A stretch of 64,000 bases of DNA, from the NCBI GenBank assembly GCA_963793825.1, contig CAWCBE010000012.1:248001-312000 (forward strand). Reading direction: 5' to 3'. Each line of letters starts with the position of its first letter. The first letter of the stretch is position 1. This DNA comes from RYN-230 sp963793825 (GTDB lineage: Bacteria; Actinomycetota; Actinomycetes; Streptosporangiales; Streptosporangiaceae). The notes beneath the pieces are model-generated. The model did no database searches, was not told the DNA's origin, and was given only the letters and a program-made list of their open reading frames with translations. Made by a program: the position numbers and the translations under genes. This document shows positions 1 through 8,088 of the stretch, one piece after another.

Positions 1-2
1 AG

Positions 3-212
3 ACCGCGGTGAAGACCGCGGTGCTGAACGCCGCGCACGGCACCTTCAAGGGCGGCAACTACATCGGCACGCTGGCCAACGGCGGGGTCACGCTCGCCCC
101 GTTCCATGACTTCGCCAGCAAGGTCCCGGCCTCGCTCCAGTCTGAACTGGCCAAGGTGAAGGCGGGCATCGAGGACGGCTCGATCAAGACGCCCACCAAG
201 AGCCCCGTCTAA
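3..212 (+). CDS. BMP-family substrate-binding lipoprotein, C-terminal end (partial)
   Basis: Only the last 69 or so codons are present; the gene starts left of the window. The end (FKGGNYIGTLANGGVTLAPF, then a charged helix ending in KTPTKSPV) has the form of the C-terminal lobe of BMP/Med-type periplasmic binding lipoproteins, which bind nucleosides or related ligands. It is followed by the matching ATPase and two permeases in the usual order for this importer class, which supports the call. The ligand cannot be fixed from this fragment; the downstream purine nucleoside phosphorylase suggests nucleosides. Confidence 0.75.
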   Translation, partial: TAVKTAVLNAAHGTFKGGNYIGTLANGGVTLAPFHDFASKVPASLQSELAKVKAGIEDGSIKTPTKSPV

Positions 213-235
213 CCCGGCCGAGTAGTTTTGGCTGC

Positions 236-270
236 GCGTGACCCGGGCGGGGACCCCGCCCGGGTCACGC
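236..270 (+). terminator. Perfect hairpin between binding-protein and ATPase genes
   Basis: GCGTGACCCGGGCGGGG is followed, after a single A, by its exact reverse complement (17-bp arms). No U-run follows. In this position such a hairpin usually acts as an attenuator or an mRNA 3'-end stabiliser, keeping the binding protein in excess over the membrane parts. That role is inferred. Confidence 0.65.
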
Positions 271-322
271 GGGGCTCCGGTGCAGCTCACGCCCGGCAGC
301 CCGGAGCATGGGAGGCGGGCCG

Positions 323-2011
323 GTGAAGCTAGAGCTCAAGGGGATCACGAAGCGCTTCGGCGGCCTCGTGGCCAACGATCACATCGACCTGACCGTGGAA
401 GAGGGCCAGATCCACGCGCTACTCGGGGAGAACGGCGCGGGCAAGACCACCTTGATGAACGTGCTGTACGGCCTGCTGCAGCCGGATGAGGGCGAGATCC
501 TGCTGGACGGCAAGCCGCAGCGCTTCGCGACCCCCGCGGGCGCCATCCGGGCGGGCATCGGCATGGTGCACCAGCACTTCATGCTGGTGCCAGTGTTCAC
601 CGTGGCCGAGAACGTCACGCTCGGCCTGGAGGAGACCCATGCGCTGGGGCTGCTCGACCGGCGGCGGATGCGCCGGGACGTGCGTGACCTGTCCGAGCAG
701 TACGGGCTGCAGGTCGATCCGGACGCGCTGGTCGAGGACCTGCCGGTGGGCGTGCAGCAGCGGGTGGAGATCCTCAAGGCGCTGCGCCGCCAGGCCAGCG
801 TGCTGATCCTGGACGAGCCGACCGCGGTGCTCACCCCCAGCGAGACCGAGGAACTGTTCCGCATCATGCGTGACCTGCGGGCGGGCGGGCGTTCCATCGT
901 CTTCATCTCGCACAAGCTGAAAGAGGTCCAGGCGATCGCCGACACGATCACGGTGATCCGGCGCGGCGCCGTGGTGGGCGAATGCCCGCCGACCGCGAGC
1001 GACGCGGAACTGGCCTCGCTGATGGTGGGCCGGACCGTCCAGCTGCGGGTCAGCAAGTCTCCCGCGAAGCCAGGCGCGGCCCTGCTCCACGTGCAGGACC
1101 TGACGGTCGCGGGCGAGCACGGGCAGCCCGCGGTGAACGCGGTGTCGTTCCAGGTCCGGGCGGGGGAGATCCTCGGCGTGGCCGGGGTGCAGGGCAATGG
1201 CCAGACCGAGCTGTGCGAGGCGCTGCTCGGGGTGCTGCCGGCCGCCGGCGGGTCCATCCAGCTCGACGGCCGTGACGTCACCCGGGCCAGCCCGCGGCAG
1301 CGGCTGCGGGCCGGACTCGGCTACATCCCCGAGGACCGGCAGGAGGACGGGCTGGTGGCCAGCTTCTCGGTGGCCGACAACCTGATCCTGGACGTCTACG
1401 ACCAGCCGCCCTACGCCTCGGGCATCGCCCTGGACCTGGGCACGATCAGCGCTACCGCGGCCGACCGGGTGGCGGGCTTCGACATCCGGACCACCTCCAC
1501 CGCGACCCCGGCGGGCACCCTGTCCGGCGGCAACCAGCAGAAGGTGATCCTGGCCCGGGAGATCGGCCGCGACTGCCGTGTCCTGGTGGCCAGCCAGCCC
1601 AGCCGTGGCCTGGACGTGGGCTCCATCGAGTTCGTGCACCGCCGCATCGTCGAGCAGCGTGACCAGGGCCTCGCGGTGCTGCTCATCTCCTCGGAGCTGG
1701 ACGAGATTTACGCCCTGTCCGACCGGATCGCGGTCATGTACGAAGGCCGGATCACCGGGTTCCGCCCGCCGGACGTGCCCGCCGAGGAACTGGGCCTGCT
1801 GATGGCCGGCGCGGGCGACGAGCAGGCCGCCGCGGCGGCCCGGGCCGCGGGCGGCCCGGCCCCGCCGACCGCGGCGGAGACCGGCCTGATGGGAGCCGAG
1901 ATGCTCGGCATCGGCGTCCCGGACGGGAACCCCGACGACCAATCCAGCACAACGGAAACCAGCCCGCCAGCGGACCCCGCGGCGGCCGGCAGTGAGGCGG
2001 AGCCGGAGTGA
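323..2011 (+). CDS. Nucleoside/sugar ABC importer, duplicated ATPase subunit
   Basis: This is a two-domain ATPase of about 560 residues that would energise uptake of nucleosides from the inner membrane face. Domain 1 has Walker A GENGAGKTT, a switch glutamine in GMVHQHF, signature LPVGVQQRVEIL and Walker B LILDEPT. Domain 2 has a degenerate Walker A (GVQGNGQTEL), signature LSGGNQQKVILARE and the altered Walker B LVASQPSRGLDVG, typical of the RbsA/YufO class, where the second site is weakened. GTG at 323 is preferred because GGGAGG lies 7 nt upstream; ATG at 308 has no useful spacing. About 50 acidic/Pro-Ala residues form a C-terminal tail. Its stop overlaps the next start (GTGA). Confidence 0.9.
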   Translation: MKLELKGITKRFGGLVANDHIDLTVEEGQIHALLGENGAGKTTLMNVLYGLLQPDEGEILLDGKPQRFATPAGAIRAGIGMVHQHFMLVPVFTVAENVTLGLEETHALGLLDRRRMRRDVRDLSEQYGLQVDPDALVEDLPVGVQQRVEILKALRRQASVLILDEPTAVLTPSETEELFRIMRDLRAGGRSIVFISHKLKEVQAIADTITVIRRGAVVGECPPTASDAELASLMVGRTVQLRVSKSPAKPGAALLHVQDLTVAGEHGQPAVNAVSFQVRAGEILGVAGVQGNGQTELCEALLGVLPAAGGSIQLDGRDVTRASPRQRLRAGLGYIPEDRQEDGLVASFSVADNLILDVYDQPPYASGIALDLGTISATAADRVAGFDIRTTSTATPAGTLSGGNQQKVILAREIGRDCRVLVASQPSRGLDVGSIEFVHRRIVEQRDQGLAVLLISSELDEIYALSDRIAVMYEGRITGFRPPDVPAEELGLLMAGAGDEQAAAAARAAGGPAPPTAAETGLMGAEMLGIGVPDGNPDDQSSTTETSPPADPAAAGSEAEPE

Positions 2012-3342
2012 GCGAGGCAGCGCCGTCCCAGCCGCCCGCCCCCGCCGAGCCACCGGCCGGGACCGACACCGCGGCGGGTGGCACCGGACGCGGGCGGCCG
2101 CCGGTCGGCCGGGCCATCATCGACGCCATCCTCGAGGGCAACTCGGTCGTCGTCACCATCCTGGCCATCGCCGTGGCGATGGTGATCGGCGGCCTGCTGA
2201 TCGCGTTCACCGACCCGCCCGTGCTGCACGCCTGGGCGTCCTTCTTCGCCAACCCCGGCAACGCCATCGCCCTGGCCTGGGACGCCGCGGCCGGTGCCTA
2301 CGTGGCCATGTTCGAGGGCGCGATCTTCAACCCGCACACCGTGGCCGCCGTCTTCCAGCAGGCGTCCCTCAGCCAGGCACTGCACGACGGCTACATCTCC
2401 GCGGTGTTCAACCCGCTGTCCGAGACGGCGGTCAACGCCACCCCGCTGATCCTCACCGGGCTGTCGGTGGGCCTCGCCTTCCGGGCCGGCCTGTTCAACA
2501 TCGGCGCGGCCGGGCAGTGGATCGGCGGCGCGATCGTGGCCACCTGGCTGGGCTTCGGGGTGAGCCTGCCGCCGGTCATCCACGTGATCGTCTGCGTGCT
2601 CGGCGCGTTTGCGGGCGGCGCCGCGATCGGCTGGATCGTCGGCGAGCTGAAGGCGCGCACCGGCGCCCATGAGGTGGTCGTGACGATCATGCTCAACTAC
2701 GTCATGTACTACTTCCTGGCCTACATCCTGGGCACCAAGTCGATGCAGCAGCCCGGCCGGACCGACCTGATCAGCCCGATGATCGCGGTCAGCGCCCGGC
2801 TGTGGCACATCGCCGGGCCCAGCCTGCGGATCAACGCCGGCTTCCTGCTCGCCCTGCTGGCCGCGGCCGGGGTGTGGTGGCTGCTGAACCGCAGCACGAT
2901 CGGCTTCGAGTTCCGGACCGTGGGCGCCAACCCCAGCGCGGCCCGGACGGCGGGGATGAGCGTCGAGCGGACCTGGGTGCTGGCCATGCTGCTGGCCGGC
3001 GGGCTGGCCGGGCTGGCCGCGTCCTCGGTCATCCAGGGCACCGACTACCAGCTGAACTTCCTGAGCTACGGCACCTTCGGGTTCGACGGGATCACGGTGG
3101 CGCTGCTCGGCCGGGCCCGCCCGCTGGGCATCGTCCTGTCGGCGCTGCTGTTCGGCGCGCTGCACGCCGGCGGCGTGCAGATGCAGGCGTCCACCCAGAT
3201 CCCGCTGGACATCGTCACCGTCATCCAGGCGCTCATCGTGTTGTTCGTGGCGGCGCCGCCGCTGATCCGGGCGATGTTCCGGCTGCGGGCGACCCGCGCC
3301 GCCGGGATGGGCGAGACCGTGGCGAAGGGGTGGAACGCATGA
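2008..3342 (+). CDS. Nucleoside/sugar ABC importer permease 1
   Basis: A 444-residue integral membrane protein of the BPD_transp_2 (RbsC/YufP) type. It has a Pro/Ala-rich cytosolic N-terminus of about 35 residues, then roughly ten hydrophobic segments, including the family-typical FRAGLFNIGAAGQW segment and the GANPSAARTAGMSV cytoplasmic loop that contacts the ATPase. The GTG start overlaps the ATPase stop, and its own stop overlaps the ATG of permease 2, so the three membrane-complex genes look translationally coupled. Confidence 0.9.
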   Translation: MSEAAPSQPPAPAEPPAGTDTAAGGTGRGRPPVGRAIIDAILEGNSVVVTILAIAVAMVIGGLLIAFTDPPVLHAWASFFANPGNAIALAWDAAAGAYVAMFEGAIFNPHTVAAVFQQASLSQALHDGYISAVFNPLSETAVNATPLILTGLSVGLAFRAGLFNIGAAGQWIGGAIVATWLGFGVSLPPVIHVIVCVLGAFAGGAAIGWIVGELKARTGAHEVVVTIMLNYVMYYFLAYILGTKSMQQPGRTDLISPMIAVSARLWHIAGPSLRINAGFLLALLAAAGVWWLLNRSTIGFEFRTVGANPSAARTAGMSVERTWVLAMLLAGGLAGLAASSVIQGTDYQLNFLSYGTFGFDGITVALLGRARPLGIVLSALLFGALHAGGVQMQASTQIPLDIVTVIQALIVLFVAAPPLIRAMFRLRATRAAGMGETVAKGWNA

Positions 3343-4607
3343 CGTCGCTGACCACGGCGGTGCGGTCGTCGGCCACGGTGAACCGGACGGCGATCGCCTC
3401 GGCCACGTACGTGCTGTTCGGCCTGGCCGACATCCTGCTGTTCGGGCTGCACAGCCACGGCTCGGCGACGTTCTCGTTCGCGCTGTACGGGGCCAAGGTC
3501 GGCGTGCCGAACCTGGTGGTGCCGGCCGCCCCGGTGGCCTATGCGCTCGGCGCCGTGTCCATCGCCATCGGCGTGGTGCGCGCGGTGGTGCCGCTGACCC
3601 GGGGCGGGCGGCGGGCGTGCATCGCCATCGCGGTCGGCGGGTTCGTGATCGCGCTGCTGTGCTGGGCGGACGCGGGGAACTCCACCGCGCTGAACGTGAT
3701 CAACCTGCTGCAGGGCACGGTCGTCTACTCCATCCCGCTGATCCTCGGCGCGCTGGCCGGCGTCATGTGCGAGCGGTCCGGCGTGATCAACATCGCGATC
3801 GAGGGGCAGCTGCTGCTGGGCGCGTTCGCCGCGGCCGTGATCACCAGCGCGTTCAGCTCGCTGTGGCTGGGGCTGATCACCGGGTCGCTGGCCGGCGGCC
3901 TGCTCGGCGCGGTGCTGGCCGTGTTCGCGATCCGGTTCCTGGTCGACCAGATCATCCTGGGCGTGGTGCTCAACGTGCTGGCCTCCGGCCTGACCGGCTA
4001 CCTGTACGACCGGGCCCTGGTGCCGTACCAGAACCGGCTGAACTCGCCGGCCACCTTCTCGGCCATCAAGATCCCGCTGCTGGGCGACATCCCGATCCTC
4101 GGCCCGGTGTTCTTCGACTCGACGATCTTCCTGTACATCACCTACGCGATGATCGCCCTGGTCCAGGTGGGCCTGTTCCGGACCCGCTGGGGCCTGCGGG
4201 TCCGGGCGGTAGGCGAGCACCCGACCGCGGCCGACACGGTGGGCATCAAGGTGCTGGCCACCCGGTACCGGAACGTGATCATGGGTGGCCTGATCGCCGG
4301 GATCGGCGGCGCATTCCTGACCATCGGCCAGGTCGGCGCGTTCGGCAAGGACATGTCCTCGGGCGAGGGCTACATCGCCCTGGCGGCGATGATCTTCGGC
4401 CGGTGGACCCCGCTCGGCGCGACCGCCGCGGCGCTGCTGTTCGGCTTCGCCACGTCCCTGCAGTCCATCCTGTCCACGCTGAACGTGCCCATCCCGTCCA
4501 ACATCCTGCTGATGGCCCCGTACGTGGTGACGATCGTGGCGGTGGCCGGGCTGGTCGGTAAGGTCCGCGCCCCCAAGGCCGACGGCCAGCCGTACGTGAA
4601 GGCATGA
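3339..4607 (+). CDS. Nucleoside/sugar ABC importer permease 2
   Basis: A 422-residue second permease (YufQ type) that pairs with the preceding one as a heterodimeric channel. It is hydrophobic throughout, with the conserved GVINIAIEGQLLLGAF segment after the third to fourth helix and the coupling loop AVGEHPTAADTVGIKV near residue 290. ATG at 3339 overlaps the upstream stop (ATGA) and its stop overlaps the ATG of the purine nucleoside phosphorylase at 4604. Longer readings starting near 2802 are out-of-frame read-through of permease 1. Confidence 0.9.
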   Translation: MTSLTTAVRSSATVNRTAIASATYVLFGLADILLFGLHSHGSATFSFALYGAKVGVPNLVVPAAPVAYALGAVSIAIGVVRAVVPLTRGGRRACIAIAVGGFVIALLCWADAGNSTALNVINLLQGTVVYSIPLILGALAGVMCERSGVINIAIEGQLLLGAFAAAVITSAFSSLWLGLITGSLAGGLLGAVLAVFAIRFLVDQIILGVVLNVLASGLTGYLYDRALVPYQNRLNSPATFSAIKIPLLGDIPILGPVFFDSTIFLYITYAMIALVQVGLFRTRWGLRVRAVGEHPTAADTVGIKVLATRYRNVIMGGLIAGIGGAFLTIGQVGAFGKDMSSGEGYIALAAMIFGRWTPLGATAAALLFGFATSLQSILSTLNVPIPSNILLMAPYVVTIVAVAGLVGKVRAPKADGQPYVKA

Positions 4608-5588
4608 CCGGCGCCAGCATGACCAGCGACGAACTGGCCGGGGACCCGTTCGCGGCGGCGCGGGCCAGCGCGGCCCGGCTGGCCGCGCTGACCGGGACGC
4701 CGCGGCATGACGCCGCGGTCATCCTCGGCTCCGGGTGGGCGCCGGCTGCCGACGCACTGACCGGCAGGCTCCCCGGGGTGACCGAGATCCCGGTCACCGA
4801 CCTGGGCGGGTTCGCCGAGCCCACGGTCGGCGGCCACCGCGGCACGGTCCGCTCCGTGCTGCTGCCGGCCGGCCGCGGCCACCCCGCCCGCGGCCACCCC
4901 GCCCGCGGCCACCCCGCCCGCGGCCACCCCGCCCGCGGCCACCGCAGGGGGCAGCACGGGCCAGCCCGGCGCGGACGGGCTCCGGGTGCTCGTCTTCCTC
5001 GGCCGGACCCACCTTTATGAGGGGCGCTCCCCGGCCGCCGTGGTCCACGGGGTGCGCACCGCCATCGCGGCCGGCTGCCGGGCCATCGTGCTGACCAACG
5101 CGGCCGGCGGCATCGACCCCGGCTACCAGGTCGGCCAGGCGGTGCTGATCCGCGACCACCTCAACCTCACCGGCCGCTCACCGCTGTCGGGACCGCCGCC
5201 CCCGGAGGGCTACCCGTCCCGGTTCACCGACCTGACCGGGCTGTACTCACCGCGGCTGCGCGCGCTGGCCCGGGCCGCCGACCCCAGCCTGGCCGAGGGG
5301 GTCTACGCGGCCCTGCCCGGCCCGCACTACGAGACACCGGCCGAGATCAGCATGCTCCGTGCCCTCGGGGCCGACCTGGTCGGCATGTCCACCGCGCTGG
5401 AGGCCATCGCCGCCCGCCACCTGGGCGCCGAGGTGCTGGGCATCTCGCTGGTCACCAACCCGGCCGCGGGCCTGGCCCCCCAGGGCCTCGACCACGCCGA
5501 GGTGGTGGCGGCCGGGCAGGCGGCCGCGGGCCGGATGGGCGCCCTGCTGGCCCGCGTGCTCCCGCAAATCCAGGGTGCGTCTTCGTGA
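4604..5588 (+). pseudogene. Purine nucleoside phosphorylase, frameshifted at an internal repeat
   Basis: This is a trimeric-type purine nucleoside phosphorylase, which splits purine nucleosides with phosphate inside the cell; that fits the nucleoside importer it overlaps. The N-terminal part shows AVILGSGWAP (phosphate-binding GSG) and the C-terminal part VFLGRTHLYEG, LTNAAGG, PGPHYETPAE and VGMSTALEAIAA, all family hallmarks. The two parts lie in different frames. Reading must move by one base near 4862-4875, just before four copies of a 15-bp repeat, which in the second frame encodes an Ala-Thr-Pro-Pro linker that ordinary homologues lack. It may be a real lesion or a sequencing indel. Confidence 0.8.
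4876..4940 (+). repeat. 15-bp minisatellite inside the phosphorylase gene
   Basis: About four head-to-tail copies of GGCCACCCCGCCCGC. The unit length is a multiple of three, so copy number changes keep the frame; it reads ATPPA repeats in the downstream frame. It coincides with the frameshift. Confidence 0.85.
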
Positions 5589-5633
5589 TCGTTGACTTAG
5601 GGGCCATCGGAGTGGCGGCTAAGTCAACATCAC
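5585..5633. terminator. Long inverted repeat after the nucleoside operon
   Basis: GTTGACTTAG (5591-5600) pairs exactly with CTAAGTCAAC (5619-5628). The pairing continues outward as GTGAT/ATCAC with one bulged C, and an inner GCCA/TGGC can also pair. It overlaps the phosphorylase stop and is less GC-rich than its surroundings. It could end the operon transcript or be a small palindromic element; there is no U-run. Confidence 0.6.
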
Positions 5634-5670
5634 AACGCCAGGCCGGGCGAGGAAGCCGGGAGACGGCGAC

Positions 5671-7539
5671 ATGAGCGAGCACGACGGGGCGACCCAGAAC
5701 TGGAAACCCGGGTACGGGCCTGGATCGACGATGATCCCAGCCGGGAGGACCGGGCCGAACTGGGAAAACTACTGGACGCGGCCCGCGGCGGCGAGGACGC
5801 CGGGCCGGGGCCGGGCTGAGCTGGCCGACCGGTTCGCCGGGCGGCTGGAGTTCGGCACGGCCGGGCTGCGCGGCTCGATGGGGGCCGGGCCGAACCGGAT
5901 GAACCGGGCCGTCGTGCTCGGGGCCACGGCGGCGCTGGCCCAGTGGCTGCATGCGCACCGGCCAGACGCGGCCCGGGCCGGGGTGGTGCTCGGCTGGGAC
6001 GCCCGGCACCATTCCGCCGAGTTCGCCCGGCAGGCCACCGCCGTGCTCACCGGGGCGGCCATCCCGGTACACCTGCTGCCGGGCCGCAGCCCCACCCCGC
6101 TGCTGGCGTTCGCCGTCCGGCACCTGGGCGCCGCGGCCGGTGTGATGATCACGGCCAGCCACAACCCGCCCGCGGACAACGGGTACAAGCTCTATCTCGG
6201 GGACGGGGCGCAGATCGTCCCGCCGGTGGACGCCCAGATCGAGGACCTGATCGCTGCCCTGGGGCCGCTGGCGAAGATCCCGCTCGGCCCGGACACCGGC
6301 CCGCTCGTCACCCGGCACGGCGACGAGGTCGCCCAGGCCTACCTGGACGCGGTGATAGCCGCCTCCCCCGGCCTGCTCCCAGCGCGGTTGGCCGCCACCC
6401 GGGCCCGCGCCGCCACCCCGGCCCGCGCCGCCACCCCGGCCCGCGCTGCCACCCCGGCCCGCGCTGCCACCCCGGCCCGCGCCGCCACCCCCGCCGGCGC
6501 CGCCACCCCCGCCCGGGACCTGTCCATCGTCTACACGCCGCTGCACGGGGTGGCCGGGCCGCTGATGCTGCGGGCCATCGAGCGGGCCGGGTTCCCGGCA
6601 CCCCACGTGGTCCCGGCCCAGGCCGAGCCGGACCCGGACTTCCCGACCGTCTCCTTCCCCAACCCGGAAGAGCCGGGTGCCCTGGACCTCGCGCTGGACG
6701 AGGCGCGCCGGCTGGACGCCGGACTGGTCCTGGCCAGTGACCCGGACGGCGACCGGCTCGCCGTCGCGGTGCCCGACCCCGGCGCCGAGGGCGGCTGGCG
6801 CACGCTGACCGGCGACCAGGTCGGCGCGCTGCTCGGCGCGTTCATCCTGGACGCCACGGCGGCCGGCGCCGACCCCGCGCACCGCCTCGTCGTTTCCACC
6901 GTCGTGTCCTCGACGCTGCTGTCCCGGATCGCCGCCGCGGCGGGCGTCCGCTACGCGGAGACCCTCACCGGTTTCAAGTGGATCGTGCGGGCCGGTGAGC
7001 ACCTGGACGGGTTCCGTTTTGCCTATGGGTATGAAGAAGCGCTCGGGTACGCGGTCGGCGGGGTGGTGCGGGACAAGGACGGAATCGGCGCCGCGCTCGC
7101 CGTGCTCAGCCTGGCCCGCGCGGCGCGGGCGGCCGGCCAGTCGCTGCTGGACCGGTGGGACGCGCTGGAGGCGGCGCACGGCGTGCACCTGCGCGCGGCG
7201 CTGACCGTGCCGACCCAGTCGCCGGGGCAGATCATGGCCGGGCTGCGGGCGCGGCCGCCGACGGCACTCGGCGGCCAGCCCGTGGCGGAGATGGATGACC
7301 TGGCCGGCGGCGGCGACCTGCCGCCGTCGGACGTGCTGATCTTCCGGCTGGACGGCGCGCGGGCCGTGATCCGGCCGAGCGGCACCGAGCCGAAGCTCAA
7401 GGCCTACCTGGAAGTGATCGAGCCGGTCGGCCCGGGCGGCCTGACGGCCGCACGGCGCGCCGCCGCGGCACGGCTGGCCCCGCTCCGCGCCGCGGTGAAC
7501 GACCTGCTGCTCGGCCCGGGCGCGGCCGCCGGGCGTTGA
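5671..7539 (+). CDS. Phosphoglucomutase/phosphomannomutase family enzyme
   Basis: An alpha-D-phosphohexomutase of about 620 residues. Visible motifs in order: FGTAGLRG (N-terminal substrate loop), MITASHNPPADNGYK with the phospho-serine, the metal loop LASDPDGDRLAV, TGFKWI and the phosphate-binding RPSGTEPKLKAYLE near the end. Just after a phosphorylase it may isomerise pentose or hexose phosphates released from nucleosides. Residues about 8-47 of the open frame are not the native N-terminus: between 5691 and 5812 another frame reads RVRAWIDDDPSRED and AELGKLLDAARGGEDA, the usual start of this family, so two compensating small indels are likely. An Ala-Arg-Thr-Pro repeat interrupts the region near residue 250. 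Confidence 0.85.
   Translation: MSEHDGATQNWKPGYGPGSTMIPAGRTGPNWENYWTRPAAARTPGRGRAELADRFAGRLEFGTAGLRGSMGAGPNRMNRAVVLGATAALAQWLHAHRPDAARAGVVLGWDARHHSAEFARQATAVLTGAAIPVHLLPGRSPTPLLAFAVRHLGAAAGVMITASHNPPADNGYKLYLGDGAQIVPPVDAQIEDLIAALGPLAKIPLGPDTGPLVTRHGDEVAQAYLDAVIAASPGLLPARLAATRARAATPARAATPARAATPARAATPARAATPAGAATPARDLSIVYTPLHGVAGPLMLRAIERAGFPAPHVVPAQAEPDPDFPTVSFPNPEEPGALDLALDEARRLDAGLVLASDPDGDRLAVAVPDPGAEGGWRTLTGDQVGALLGAFILDATAAGADPAHRLVVSTVVSSTLLSRIAAAAGVRYAETLTGFKWIVRAGEHLDGFRFAYGYEEALGYAVGGVVRDKDGIGAALAVLSLARAARAAGQSLLDRWDALEAAHGVHLRAALTVPTQSPGQIMAGLRARPPTALGGQPVAEMDDLAGGGDLPPSDVLIFRLDGARAVIRPSGTEPKLKAYLEVIEPVGPGGLTAARRAAAARLAPLRAAVNDLLLGPGAAAGR
6403..6510 (+). repeat. 18-bp minisatellite inside the mutase gene
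   Basis: Six copies of an 18-bp unit, GCCCGCGCCGCCACCCCG with small variants, encode repeated ARAATP. The unit preserves the frame. It sits between domains 1 and 2, where related mutases have a short loop. Confidence 0.85.
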
Positions 7540-7869
7540 CCGGCCAGGTTCCTGCTGATCGACCAGTCCAGCCACCCGCAGCCCAACCCGCTGGCCGACT
7601 GGCGGCAGCATGAGGCGAACCGGGAGGGGACCTACCCGGGGTATCACCGCATCCGCCTGGTGGCCATCCACTACCCGCAAGCCGAAAAGGCCGCGGACTG
7701 GGAATTCACCTACTACCGCCAAGGCGTCCTCACCCACGTCCTTAATCGCAATATACTGGCTAATTCCACGCACGCGTACGCTTTGTACTGGTCTACCCCA
7801 CAGGCGGAATGGAGCCAGAGCTGGCATATCTTCCAGGCTCTTGCCCGCACATTCCAGCCTGCTCCTTGA
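7540..7869 (+). pseudogene. C-terminal sensor-domain remnant of a serine/threonine kinase-like protein
   Basis: In the same frame as the mutase stop, the sequence reads FLLIDQSSHPQPNPLADW, then GYHRIRLVAIHYPQAEKAAD, WEFTYYRQGVLTHVLNRN and YALYWSTPQAEW before TGA at 7867-7869. From memory this resembles the extracytoplasmic C-terminal domain of some actinobacterial Ser/Thr kinases. No start codon, kinase domain or membrane segment precedes it, so only the tail of a gene is left directly after the mutase. Family assignment is tentative; the coding character is clear. Confidence 0.5.
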
Positions 7870-8048
7870 CCTGCGTAAACAGGTACCAGGACAAAGTGCT
7901 CAAGCTGCGGCCACCTGGGTCAGCAGCTCGGAAAATTTAAGTGTTCATAAAGGCTTTAGGCCACCTGAAGGTAGAGACTATCTCCCGGCAAGCCTTATCC
8001 CTCGGCTCCCGGCTGTTCATGCCGGGTAAATGCCATAGGCGCCAAATA

Positions 8049-8063
8049 GGGACCAAAAGGTCA
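8049..8063 (+). promoter_or_regulatory. Possible DevR-like box before the membrane protein gene
   Basis: GGGACCAAAAGGTCA lies about 26 nt before the GTG at 8089, an imperfect palindrome resembling DosR/DevR boxes. The surrounding 7870-8088 stretch is unusually AT-rich and holds no gene I can support. Weak candidate. Confidence 0.3.
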
Positions 8064-8088
8064 GGGCTAAGACTGAGAGGGCGGCCGG

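Noticed and set aside
5452..7827. 791-codon minus-strand frame opposite the mutase
   Set aside because: Same GC artefact; the plus-strand enzyme motifs are clear.
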